Assembly: GCA_964036155.1 (NCBI GenBank)
Contig: OZ038423.1
Span: 43,353,249 to 43,417,248 of the forward strand
Length of the DNA stretch: 64,000 nt
Source: Diploscapter coronatus
Lineage: Eukaryota; Nematoda; Chromadorea; Rhabditida; Rhabditidae
Reading direction: 5' to 3'
How positions within the stretch are numbered: position 1 is the stretch's first letter; every line of letters starts with the position of its first letter. The position numbers and the translations under genes are program-made. Positions 29,958 through 41,800 of the stretch are shown here, one piece after another. The notes beneath the pieces were generated by a model. That model did not search any database. It was not told where the DNA came from and saw only the letters and a list, made by a program, of their open reading frames with translations.

Positions 29958-32247
29958 TTACTCGTCATCAGTCGAGTCGTCGCTGTCGTTCTGAAAAATA
30001 AAGAAAAAATTTACCAATGTTCTAAATTTGTCCTTCAAAGTGTATAATTAGATGACATTTACAGAACAAAATATGTGAAAATCTTCAGTTTTCGATGAAT
30101 AGAAGAAAGAGAAAGAATATTTTCATCTTTCAAAATTTTTGCAAAGATAAATAATGAAAATCTACCGTTTTGGTCTGCGTCTGCGTGAAATGCGCATTGA
30201 CATCGCTCTTCTTGAACTCGAATCTGCAGCCGGCCGTCGAGCACGCCGCAGAATCAGAGTTGAGTTGCTCGAACAGACTGCAAATTTAAAATAAAACTTT
30301 CTTTTTTCTGTAAAGTTGAAAGGTCCCTTCTTTGCAAACACTAAATCCGAGTAAGTGTCCGAAATTTCAAAAAGCATAATTGAAGAGAAGAAGAAAATAA
30401 ATTTTTTACCGATTGATGCAAATCCTGTGATGAATCGCTGTGCAGTCGTCGCACTTCGCCGCGTTTGCGCTGCTGAAAAATAGATTTAAAATAGTGTTTT
30501 TCCTCGTAAAATATCGAGGATATCACCGAAATTAGCAGTTTCTCAGAAAGTTAATGAAATTTGAAAGTAAAAAGAATAAAATAAACGTACTTGACGACAA
30601 TTTTGTTGCAGGTGGAGCATTTGGGCAGAGAATATCTGTCTGTGAACAGGGTGCGCAATTCTGCAATGGCGCGAGGCTGCAGACGGATGTTTTGGCCGGA
30701 CTAAAAATTAGATCTCACAAAAATCATGTTCCGAAATAATTCTTACGAAAAATCCAAAATATTTGCTAAGATAAAATATCGTGAAAAGAAATTTCAGCAT
30801 GTTTTCATTAGAAAAAATCAAAATAATGAACTTTTGACTACAATTTTTAAAGAAAATATTTTCATCTTGTTTTCCTTTCAGAGGAAAAAAAACTTCTTAA
30901 ATAGAGAAAAAAAAACCCACAAACTCGATCCATTTGTTCCTGACAAGAGAGTCGATGAATGTCTCAACCTTTGCATGGGTCATCGGTTTGGGCAGCTTCT
31001 CGCCCATGCAGAGGGCCGCGTGGTGCGGCATCTGGCCGTCGTTCTTCGCCATTTCCGTCACAAAACTCGTCAGCAAGTACAGTTCGTCCTGGCTAGAAAT
31101 TTTTTTTTTAAATTTATCAGGAAATCTTTAGTTTCTTTATCGGATCTGAAGCGATTTATAACAAAATTTAGTGGGATTCTCCATAATTTTATACAAATCG
31201 ACACAGATCTCATTTTTCAAAAATGAAAATATCAGTAGTATCTCTTGATCTGCCTTCAAGAAGTAATAATACTTCCTTTTCATGAAATTGTCGAATTGCA
31301 AATGGAACAAAATTCTTTCAGAAAATAAAACTAAAAATACCACACTTGTAAGTCATCCCCGAAGAGAGGATCTTGGACTGTTGGAGTTGAGTGATCAGCA
31401 CGACGTAGGCAACGCCCGACTCCTCGTCGTAGTGCTCAACGAGTTCGAGGCCGAGCTGGAAAGTAAATTTTCAAAATTAGGAGGAAAACGAAAACACCTA
31501 TAAAGAATCAATTTACTCACATCTTTCGCATTGGCATTGATGCAGGCGACGATTTTTTGGGTGAGCTCGTCAATTTCCTTCTGATTCGCCTGCACGTGCT
31601 CGATTACTTTGTAGTGGACTGGAAATTCAAAACCGACTTCTTATGAATTTAAAAGTGTGTTTTACGTTTCATGATGTGAACGGCGATGTAACGGAGATAG
31701 TGGATAATGAAGTGCTTTTTCTGAAGACACAAATTAAAAACACAGACCAATAGTTCAAACATTCGTTTTCAAAAGGAGCAAAAAATAAAACGATAATTTA
31801 GTTTCGAGTATTTTGTAAGAAATAATTGATTTGATTACCTTAACGAGACCGCGAGCCATGAGGAATCGGAGCACGTATCTGTGTGGATTGCCGAACTGCA
31901 TGCAGCGGTTTGAGAGGTCCGTGAGACTCGGCACCTGAAATTGGAATTTTTTGGCAATTTTTAACCAATCTCATTCGGCTACCTCAACTCCAGTTTACTC
32001 TAACTGACCAACAATAATGTCGTCAAAAACGTATGCAAATTCTTAGAAAGTTAGTCTAATTGTAGTTTTAATCGAAAATCTGTACTTTCATTAAAATATC
32101 ATAAAGCTTAATTTTCTATCGAGCACTTTGCATCAAGGAAAATATAACCTTGTATCTCTCGGTGTTCTGATCATCGTCCGACGCAGCGCCGTTGTCCGCG
32201 TCTGAACCCGAAGAATCACGTTTCTGACTCTGACTCTGACTCGCCAT
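29958..32247 (-). CDS. NSMCE1: NSE1, RING subunit of the SMC5/6 complex
   Basis: Nse1 pairs with the MAGE protein Nse3 and acts as a ubiquitin ligase in the SMC5/6 DNA-repair complex. About ten exons, from the ATG at 32247 to the stop at 29958. The N-terminus is low-complexity (SQSQSQSQ) and acidic, then winged-helix segments follow: HRYVLRFLMARGLVK, ELVEHYDEESGVAYVVL and KVETFIDSLVRNKWI (human RRFLQLLMTHGVL and QKFVQNKWLI). The C-terminal variant RING is split over three exons: CSTC, then CDDC with HHRIC, then CSTAGC, matching CNIC-CETC-H..C-CPHC in human. The tail ends NDSDDSTDDE. An acceptor (ggatttcag) lies 9 nt before the ATG. Divergent to the ferlin, 646 bp apart. Confidence 0.85.
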
Positions 32248-32893
32248 TTGTGTAGACTGAAATCCAAACAATCGAAATTATTGGAATTCCGTTCCACAAT
32301 AACGAGGAGAAATGCGAAGAACGAAAATTACGGCGAATCGACGTAAAAGACGCGAAAGAAAAGCGAGTGAGGACGAGAAGGAAGAAATGAAAAAGAACTC
32401 AATGAGAATTAAAAATAAAAATGAGCCATTGAAAGAATTCTGAAACATGAAAGTTACGATACGATGAGAATGATAAGAATCGAGCAGGAGTAAGACAAAA
32501 AAATGAATTCTCCTGTTGCGGAAACGACTTTATTTCCTACCAAAGTTGCTCGTGACTTGTAGTTTCAAAGCCAAGCCGGTCAGAGAGAATCCTACTCTCC
32601 TCCGACTTCTTCTCGCAGAACTCACGAAGAATTTGTTGGCGATGATGGTCGATGCGAAGATTTTGATGAATATTCACTCGGAGGGAACCGTCCCCATTTT
32701 AGCAATAGCAAAAATTCAAAACATAATCCGAAAAGTGAATATATGCTAATTTGACCCAGAATATCTAACTTTTCCAAATCGGAATCTTAAAAAGATCACA
32801 AGGAGGTTCTAAATCGAAAATTTTCAAGTCATTTCCACGCCAGACGAGCTGAAATTCAGTTAACAGAGCATCTAGTCCGAAGCCACTTCCAAA
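32248..32893. promoter_or_regulatory. Divergent region between NSMCE1 and ferlin
   Basis: 646 bp between the two start codons. Contains acceptor-like sites for both 5' UTRs (CAG at 32257-32259 on the minus strand; acag and ctag before 32880 on the plus strand). The frames seen here on the plus strand do not look coding. Confidence 0.45.
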
Positions 32894-35800
32894 ATGGGGT
32901 AAGCCAGGGAAAAAGAAAAGAATCGAATGGACCCGTGAAAATCGACCGGCCGAGCGGAGGAAAAACGAATAAGCAAGTCATTTTCGAACACGGTGTTTTT
33001 CATTGATTTTTATCGATTTTCCACAAATTATTGATATTGATTTTCTTGTTGCAGAAAAGTGACGGACAAACTGGCAAAAGCATTTCTGAAAAAGAAGCTA
33101 AGGAAGAGGATCGGCGACATCAGCGAAACGGACGGAGAGGAGACGGAGGGCGGCAAGTCCAAGGATGGCAAGAACAACGATGACCATGAGACCAGCATTC
33201 GGACCAAAGATGTGGGTTTAAATTTAAACGTTTTCAAATGGAAAGAAATATAGGAAGCTTTCTTGGCAATTCGGAAATCTCGCAACTTTGCAGACTTGGC
33301 GAGATAGCATGCAAAAGTGAGTTCTTCCCTTACTTTCCCTATTTCCCTCTAACCCCGTATGCTATTTCGTTAAGTTACGAGGTTGCGAGATTTCCGAATA
33401 CCCAGTTTTTCTTAAGGGTAAAAGATATTATCATGAAGGTTCTTCTAAATCAACACATGTTAGAATTTGTAAAAAAAAAAATGAAATCAAACGATTTTTA
33501 GAAGCATTTTTATAAGAAGTTAGCCGAACAGGAAAAACTTTCTGGTTGAAGATTAATGAAAATATTTTTGCAGAGCACCTCGAACACCTCCAACGCGACC
33601 TCGACTGGCGGATCGGCGACTTCGGACGCCAGTAAAATCCTCAAGAAAATGCTCGGCAAAAGACGGACTGAGAGCGAGAACCCACTCTTCGAGGGCACCG
33701 AGGATGATGAGGTGAGCAAATTTGCATCGTCGTTAACATATGCCCACAAGGCTGAAAAATGAATCCTCTTTCGAAAGTAGGCAAGAACAAAGTGCTCTGA
33801 AAGAAATTTAAAATTTCACTTTAAAAAGCTCCAATTGTCAGGATGAAGAGGAAGGACTCGTCAAGGCGAAACGGTACAAGCGCTTTGGAATGACGAACTA
33901 CATCGACGTCAATCGTCCGGCTACGTGGCATGTATGAATTGATTTTAGAAACGTTTAACAAAATTCTGGGAGTTCGTACAATTTAACGACAAAATATGGT
34001 GAAATTTAGTTCAAAAACGAAATTCTGTGTCAAAAGCGATATTTTGAGGTGCTGGTTCGCGTGATCGAAGGCAGAGACCTGGACACAGGCGCCTTGCGGG
34101 TCAGGGCCATGCTCGACGGATCGCAAAAGGCCACCAGAATCTCTACTAGCGGGGTACCCAAATGGAAACAGGTCAAAAATATCTTTTTTACAAAAAGTTC
34201 CATTTTTTGTAAGTAGCCAGTTTTTTCATGCAAAGTTGAAGAATTTTTCAATTCCAATCAATTATCAAATTCAGAACCTGCAATTCACACTGAAGAACGT
34301 CTCCCTGCAGAAATTGGCCGTGATGATGCTCACCTTGAAGGTTGGGAAATGCAACAAATATCATGGAAAATATTGATTTTCTAGGTGACCCGCGCCAAGC
34401 GCATTTCCGAAGTAGTTCTAGGGCAATTCGATGTCCTACTCAGTGCTATTCTTCATTCGCCTCAGGTATGAAACACAGGAACATCATTATTTTAGAGAAG
34501 AAAATATCACTTTTGTCCTCATCTATTTACCAACTGCTTTTTCCTTATACTTCTAACCTAAAATCTGATGACAAATACAAGGAGCCCATTGTTCTCTAGA
34601 AATTCCTTGATAAAATTAAGAAAACCTTCATCCAAATCATTTTCAGCGTGCCGTCATCTCGAAGTGGGTCGCGTTGGGAATCGGCGCCAACGACGAAGAG
34701 GATGAGGACGAGAGTGAAAATGCCGGGTTCCTCAAGGTGGGATTTTAGAAATCTGGAAATGCCATAAAAATTAAAAATTACACAGATCTCCCTGTGCATT
34801 TATGGCCAAAACGAGTCGCCCCCACCGATGAAAGACGATGAGGGCGCTGAGGAGGTCTGGTGTGGGGCCCAGCTCGAGGAACATACGCTCAGGTTGGACA
34901 AGATTTAAGAAAGTAATATCGAAGGTAGAAATTAGCAAGGAAAATAATCTCTTGCTCAAAATACCAATTCCGTAACCTCCTGAAGAATGACTAATTCATG
35001 CAAAAACAATGCGATTTTCCAGAGTCCGTATCTACCGTCTGCAGAAAATCGCCTTCGAGATCCTGCAGGAAGTTGAAGCGAAGAAGCACAAAAAGCCGAC
35101 GCTGTTCCTCATTACGGTCAATTTTCTTTCTTTCTGTATATATCACGAATGATGAATTTTCCCTATCTCACCCCTTTAGTTAATTATTATTCTTCCAGCA
35201 ATTCTTATGAAGTCTCAAAATTTTGCAGGTGACCTGCGGCGATTCGGAAGTGAGCACGGGGAAAGAGGAGATCCAGACTCGGGAGGCCAATTATGGCGAC
35301 ACTCACGGCATCAATTTCTCCACGGAGCTCTACCTGCCCATCCTCTGGCCCTGCGTCATTTCCAATGCGAGAATTTCGTTTTTGAAACAAATTCGAAAAA
35401 ACAATGAAAATTCAATTTTTCAGATCTCATTTCGGCTTTTCATGCAACGTGGACTCAGGAAGCGATGCATTTCTGAGGTTCGTATCAAAGTCACAGCTTT
35501 GAAAGAAATCACATTTTGGCTCGAGTCGATCTTTTCGACAAATTGACAAAAATAAAGACCCTGATTTTCATGCTCTCCGCTCAAGCTTACAAAGTAACAT
35601 CCAATTCAAGCTTTAAATTTCCCGAAAAGTAGATTACTGCCGCGCATATCTTTCAAACTTCCAAAATAAGCTTAATTTTTCAAAGTATTCGAAATTATAC
35701 AAACCTTTCTTTCCCAAAAACTTACAAAAAAATCGACATTTTCAGGCGACAATCCCTCTGCGTTCGATCTACGAGCCAGGCGAGGAAGGCTTCATGCCCA

Positions 35801-38800
35801 TTTTCGGTCCTTCTTACATCAACTTTTTTGGATATGAAGGCAGCATTCAACTCAAACGGAAGAAGGAGAAGATCATGATCGACGAGGGAGAGAGCAGCAA
35901 GTCGGTTCTTTTTTATTCTTCAAAAATTCAGGACTAAATTAGTCAATCAAAGACTATTTTTTGCTTTAAAATTGCAAAATTCCAAGGCAGCTCACGATGA
36001 AAAAAGTTATGAAACACAAAAATTGATTTATAATTCTTCAAAGAAAAAAAATACTTTTTCCACAATATACAAAATTGCAGCTACATGGGCCGTTGTCTGG
36101 TGGCAGTGGACTGCATTGAATACCTCGGTGACAGTTCGCAACGCGCTCCTCTCGACTATGCCAGCATTGCCGCGGCAAAGAAGTTCGAGCCTCAGGTTGA
36201 AATTATAAAAATTTCCTACGTTTTTTAACTCAGGGAATATCACGATAAGAAAGTCCAGATTGAAGAGAAAATGCGTAAAATTTGAGAATGCTCAAAAATT
36301 AAAAGACCGGAGAAGAGTTTTTATGCAAATGGTTCCGAACCTAAAAAGAAATATCACGATAAAACTCGAGATCTTCAATAAAAATTGAAAGACGAAAAAT
36401 TTTCGAAAACCTGAAAATTAGATTTGAAAAAATGTTCAGCACCGCTACACAGCATACGTATCGTTCCACACGTGCAACATGATCAATCCGATCCTGTCGA
36501 GCGAGAACGTCGCCTTCCTCGTGTCCATGGGCTTCTACGGCAGTCCAAATGCCTCGACCAAGCAGAACCGCAGTTCGACTCTCGCTGTAAGTTTTCTTTT
36601 GTTAAATCGAATTTCATTAAAATCACAAACTTTTCTCCTAATATAAATCTAAAAAGAAACCTTTCCTAAGAATCTTCAAATTAGCCTCGAATTCTTCTTA
36701 AAAAAATCGCGAAATCCGCATTTTTGTTTGTTTCCTAAAATTTCATCAATGATTTTCCCAGGCGATGCCTGACACGGACGGCTGCAAGTACTTCGCGATG
36801 CCGTGGGGCAACATGAAACCTATCGCGGACATCACTTGCGCTTTCGAGGACAACGACGGCAGGGTCGGCAGAAGCAATGCTATCATGAAGGTTGAGCTTT
36901 TTCTGAGAAAAAATCGATATTGAAAAGATCTTGAAAAATTCTATTCTTTCAATTTTAGTCCCATTTTTATGTAAGGATAGTGAATCCAATTCTGTATTCA
37001 TCTCAAGAAGTTCCAAACTTTACACCTTCCCTTCTTACTGATCATACTTAAAAAAAAGCTAGGAGTTTACGCATAAATAACTCGAAAAAAGAAAACTGAA
37101 AAAGACAAAATTTGGAAACCTATATTTGCGGGTAGTAACGATGCTGAACGAGATGATCGCGGAGGCGCGCAGACAAGATGGAGTGCACGATGCAGTCGCC
37201 TCCATTGCACTCGAGACCATCGACAATGCAGACCTCATGCTCGAACGACTCGAGAATCATCACGAGTTAGTCAACATCATTTTAAGACATTGCTTGGAAG
37301 ATTAGAAATTAAACAGGGAAAATTCCTTGGGCAAAGCCGACTTGTTATCTTTCGTGAAAATTTTAAAAATATAGCTTCATGAGTTATTTTTCCGAATTTT
37401 TGAAAAAAAGGATAAATGAAAAAGGATTCTATGAAAATGATGAGCCTTTGAAATGAATTCTTTTCAGCAAATCGACCTTCCTCAACGAACTCGACCAGAA
37501 GCGCGAAGACGCTAGGAAAAAGGCGATTAGAAGGGTAAGAAAAATTTGACAGTCGAAAATTCTGTTTTTATCAAATATGAGAAGCGGCGTAAATTGTAAA
37601 AATCCAAAACAAGTAATTTTCATGAAGATCTAACCACCAATAAAACCACAGTATCTAGACGAATCATTTTATCAGCATTATTCTCGCTTTTAAATTCGGC
37701 AAACTTTTCCAGATCGTTGACGAAATGGTAGGGTTCCGCTACGAGTTGGAACGCGTCTACGACAAAATGTCGGAAGAAATCGTCCGCTTCCTCACTCGAC
37801 TCAGGGACTCCATGCTCGGCCTGGCTAGGGATTGTCAGGTAAAGAGTTTCTTCTTTTCATAAAATGCCCGAACTTCCACTCAAACTAAATATAGAGAATT
37901 TCTATCATGAAACTCTAAAAAATATTTTTATCATGCAAGACAGCATTAAACTCAACTGAAAGTCAGAACTCCGATATCCGTTCTGAAAATTTTTGAATCC
38001 CTACTCCTATTTCTAAAGTTCTTGAGATATCACTCCGATTCCGATTTTTCAAAATATGAATTTCGGCTCATCTCTTGTGCACAAATTTTCGAATCAATTT
38101 TTGGGGATTTTTAATCAAACTAATTTTCAGATCAGCGTGCCCCCACTCATGATCAAAATGGTGTCCAACGACAAAGTGCTCGGCTACTGCAAAATTCCAG
38201 TTGAAGAGGTCGATCTACTTTCAGGATATTTTCCTATTTTGCTAAAATTTCGTTAGATCGGGCAAAATCAAGAATTGGTAATATAATTTGGGACTCAAAA
38301 TGCAAAAAATTAAAATTCTATACAGTGATGGGACTATAAGATTGAGGAAGGGGTCGTCGTTTTTCTTCATTTATGTTTCTAACAAGTTTAGCAGAACAAT
38401 TTTTATTATCAACTCAGTCTATTTCGAAAATCTTTCAATAAATACGTCACACCGCATCTTGGTCCTCGGATTATGTCTGTTAGTGAATCAATAGGTTCTG
38501 CTGAATTTCCAAGACTAAGCAAGGTTCAGCGAGGTCAAGTTTTAGGTTACTTAATTAAGTGCTACTGAACTCATGCCGAAGATAAGATAATGCAGAATGC
38601 CAAGGGGCAAAAGGTTTATTAACTGAAGGTTGAATGTATTTATTCAAAAGGGGTAAATCTCTTCTAAAACATTAAGTAACCGTAACCGTAACACCCTACC
38701 CGTAAGCCCAAGAGCTCTACATAGAAATAGAACGTGAAATAAGTGGTTGGAATCCCCCCTTAACTGCCTCCCTTAGTCAATTTATTAGATTTTCGTTTTT

Positions 38801-41800
38801 GGATGAGTAAAAATAGCATACACAGTAATCCCTATACATACCTAATCATTTATATATCATGTCTGATTGTGAGTCGAAAACCTGAAATGCGAACCAATTT
38901 TACTCACTTACGTAATTTATTTTCATACTTTCGCAAGATCACGTTCATTAACAATCGGAAACAACGTCATTAGCCTGTGCACCACTTTCGTGGAATTAAA
39001 ATGGAACAATTCCTGCTTATGATTACGGCTATCAATTTGTTACCCTTTTTCCTCCTTTATTTATCCTAATTTTATGTGTACTAATTGTTAATAAACATGA
39101 GACATTGATTTTACCGTTCTAAACTTTTTTAAAATAAAAATAATGTTAAAAATCATAACTTTCAATGTCATGTACTAATGAAATTTCTGTGAATCGGAAT
39201 TACAATTTTTTAAAAAGATAATTTTTAATAAAAGATCAATTTTCAACCAGAGCATCTGTTTATAAGTTTTATAAATCGAATGGCCAGAAATAACAGTGAA
39301 ATCGGCCAATGTCATATTGCCTTGGTCCCCCTTTCTCCTTCCCATCTTCCTTTGCCTCCCAGTGCTTCGCATGCCTCTTCCTCTTTTCGCCCTCCTAACG
39401 CGCTGTGCTATTTCCTACTCGGTCTTCCATTGCCCCCCATCGGGTTTACACGCTAGAACTCTGCGTCTTTTCCATACCAGAGAAAATTAGGCGAGGGGGG
39501 ACGTGGCTCCCATAGCTCAGCGGTAGAGCGGCAGACTTTTAGGTATAAACCTAGGAGATGCTTAAGGGATCTGATGGTCGGGGTTTCGAATACCCCTGGG
39601 AGCTAAATTATTTTGTCAATTCTCAGGATTTTGTTTGTTTTTCCTTTTCTCATTTTTGATATTTGGTACCATTGGGGACCGTTGAAAATTTTTGCAAAAA
39701 TTCATACAGTCTTCTTATATTAGCTAGGGTGACTAGACAGACTGCGCTCACGGCCGCTCGCTTGCCTGTCTAGGGGTTGCTGCGCAGCCCACTTTATTTT
39801 AAAAATCAACATTTTCTGCCATGAATTTACTTAACTCTCTTCTTAGTATTCTTGAGCGTGTCTGTATGTCTGTCAGGCTTAGATCTCGGTACCTGCCAAT
39901 GGAAACCCCACAAAATGTACATGATTCGAGAGGTAGCAGTGACCCGGTGTGCAACGCATAGTTTTATTGCTATTTAACCTTTTTAATTAGCATGAATGCT
40001 AATTTTTGTCAAATTCGGCCATTTTCTCTATACTGAGAAATTGAATAAAGGGTATTCTTCAGTTTGCATCATATTTAACGCGAATTGCGGACTTCCAGAA
40101 AAATTAATATTACCACATGAGATAAATTCCTTTTGAATATCAGCAAAATACTGATTAGCAACCAGGTAATCCTGGAAAAGCCAAAATTGTCAACATCTGT
40201 ATCTAGTGAAAAGAAAGGGCCGGCGGTCTACTTATAGATTAATTCCTCGCCGGAAAATTTGTTCAACTTCCGAGGTTTTGCTGAGCTTGCCATAATTTTT
40301 TGTTTGAAAACCGACTTAGGATTCGTGTTCTACACACCCGAATCGACTATTCGAATGAAACAGATTTCTTTTTAAATGAGTTTTTGTCCAACTTTCCTTA
40401 TGAAATTATATCTTTTCCACAATTTTCCACACCAGAGAAAATTAGGCGGGGGAAGACGTGGCTCCCATAGCTCAGCGGTAGAGCGGCAGACTTTTAGGTA
40501 TAAACCTAGGAGATGCTTAAGGGATCTGATGGTCGGGGTTTCGAATACCCCTGGGAGCTAAATTATTTTTGTCAATTCTCAGGATTTTGTGTTTTTCTTT
40601 TTTTCATTTTTGATATTTGGTACCATTGGAGACCGTTGAAAATTTTTGCAAAAATCAATATGGTTTTTCTGTTAGTTAGGGTGACAAATAATTATAATGA
40701 ATTTAGAAGAATAAAAGACATAAATTTTCCAGTATAAGGGAATTTAGAATAGTTTTTGTCTGCAAAAATCAGACATGGATAGATAATATGGTATAAGAAT
40801 TGAAACTCGAAAATAGGGCTAATTTAGTCGGTAAGAAGTTATTCATGGTTCCGAAAGCATTTTTATTGCCCAGGATAATACTAAAGGAAAGATAGAATCA
40901 TGAAAATTCGATTGGTGGCTATTTGTACCATAAATATGTAGATGACTTTGCAATTTTGGTACAAATCACCTCTGATCCAAAAACCTAATTTAAAAAATGT
41001 TATAATTTTCCAGATCTGCTACTCGAGCAATGAGGCACTGTGTGGCGATTGGTGCGGCAAGCTGCGAACGATTCCCGTCAGCTGGCCTTCGAAAGTCAAC
41101 CGCAAAAATCGCAAGGAAGAGGTATTCTGATTTTTTTGCGATTTGTTTAGAAATGATAAATAATCTCTTGCTGAAAATTTTTAACCTGAGAATATGTTTC
41201 ATTTGGGAAATTTTATTATGATTTTCGATCTAGTATGACCTCTTGCATAGAGTGAGTTCATTATTGGCAAGAATTCGACCTTCCATCATCGACGTTGCTT
41301 TTTCCTACTATTTTTGTTTAATTTTTTGCCTATTTACATTACTTTTACCGGTATCTTTTCGACATAGATAATTGATTTAATTATTTCATCTCATAAACGT
41401 ATCCATTTGTCGACGACTAATTTCTCATTCCTCGTTTATTAGCGATTGAAATTTTAATTTGTTATTTAGTCGTGACAAAATTGAAATAATAATTCATGTA
41501 ATGATTTTGAGTACGAATCTTTCTAAAATATCCTATTTTATTCAAGGCTGGCATTCAAGAGGGTGTATATTTTCGTGAAAATATAAAATTATGCTAAAAA
41601 AGTTGCATTTGAGCCATAGTTAAAAAATTACACCCACCTGTAAAAAATTTACAACCCCAAATACACCCCATGCAATTTATTTTACATATGTAAAAAATAT
41701 ATGTATATGTGTAGAAAAAAATATATATATGTAGAAAAATATATGTACATGCTCATGCAAAATCTTGATGGAATTGATCATTCTGCTCGATTTTCCTTAT

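Larger units (their letters stand above)
38208..41013 (+). other. Ferlin intron hosting two tRNA genes
   Basis: A 2.8-kb intron between GAAGAG|GTCGAT and the acceptor at 41013. It holds two copies of a roughly 260-bp unit (39469-39732 and 40425-40685), each with an intact tRNA. Outside these I see no coding signal. Confidence 0.8.

Noticed and set aside
37136..37141. Apparent non-canonical CG|ATG 3' splice sites in the ferlin (also near 56585)
   Set aside because: The 56585 case is solved by a 5-nt microexon with canonical borders, and the 37141 case has a weak in-frame AG at 37104, so a new splice class is not needed.
39506..40559. tRNA-Leu(UAG) as an alternative reading of the intron-bearing tRNAs
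   Set aside because: The D arm and five-base variable loop are class I, and removal of 27 nt at 37/38 gives the standard Lys CTTTTAA loop; Leu would need a long variable arm.
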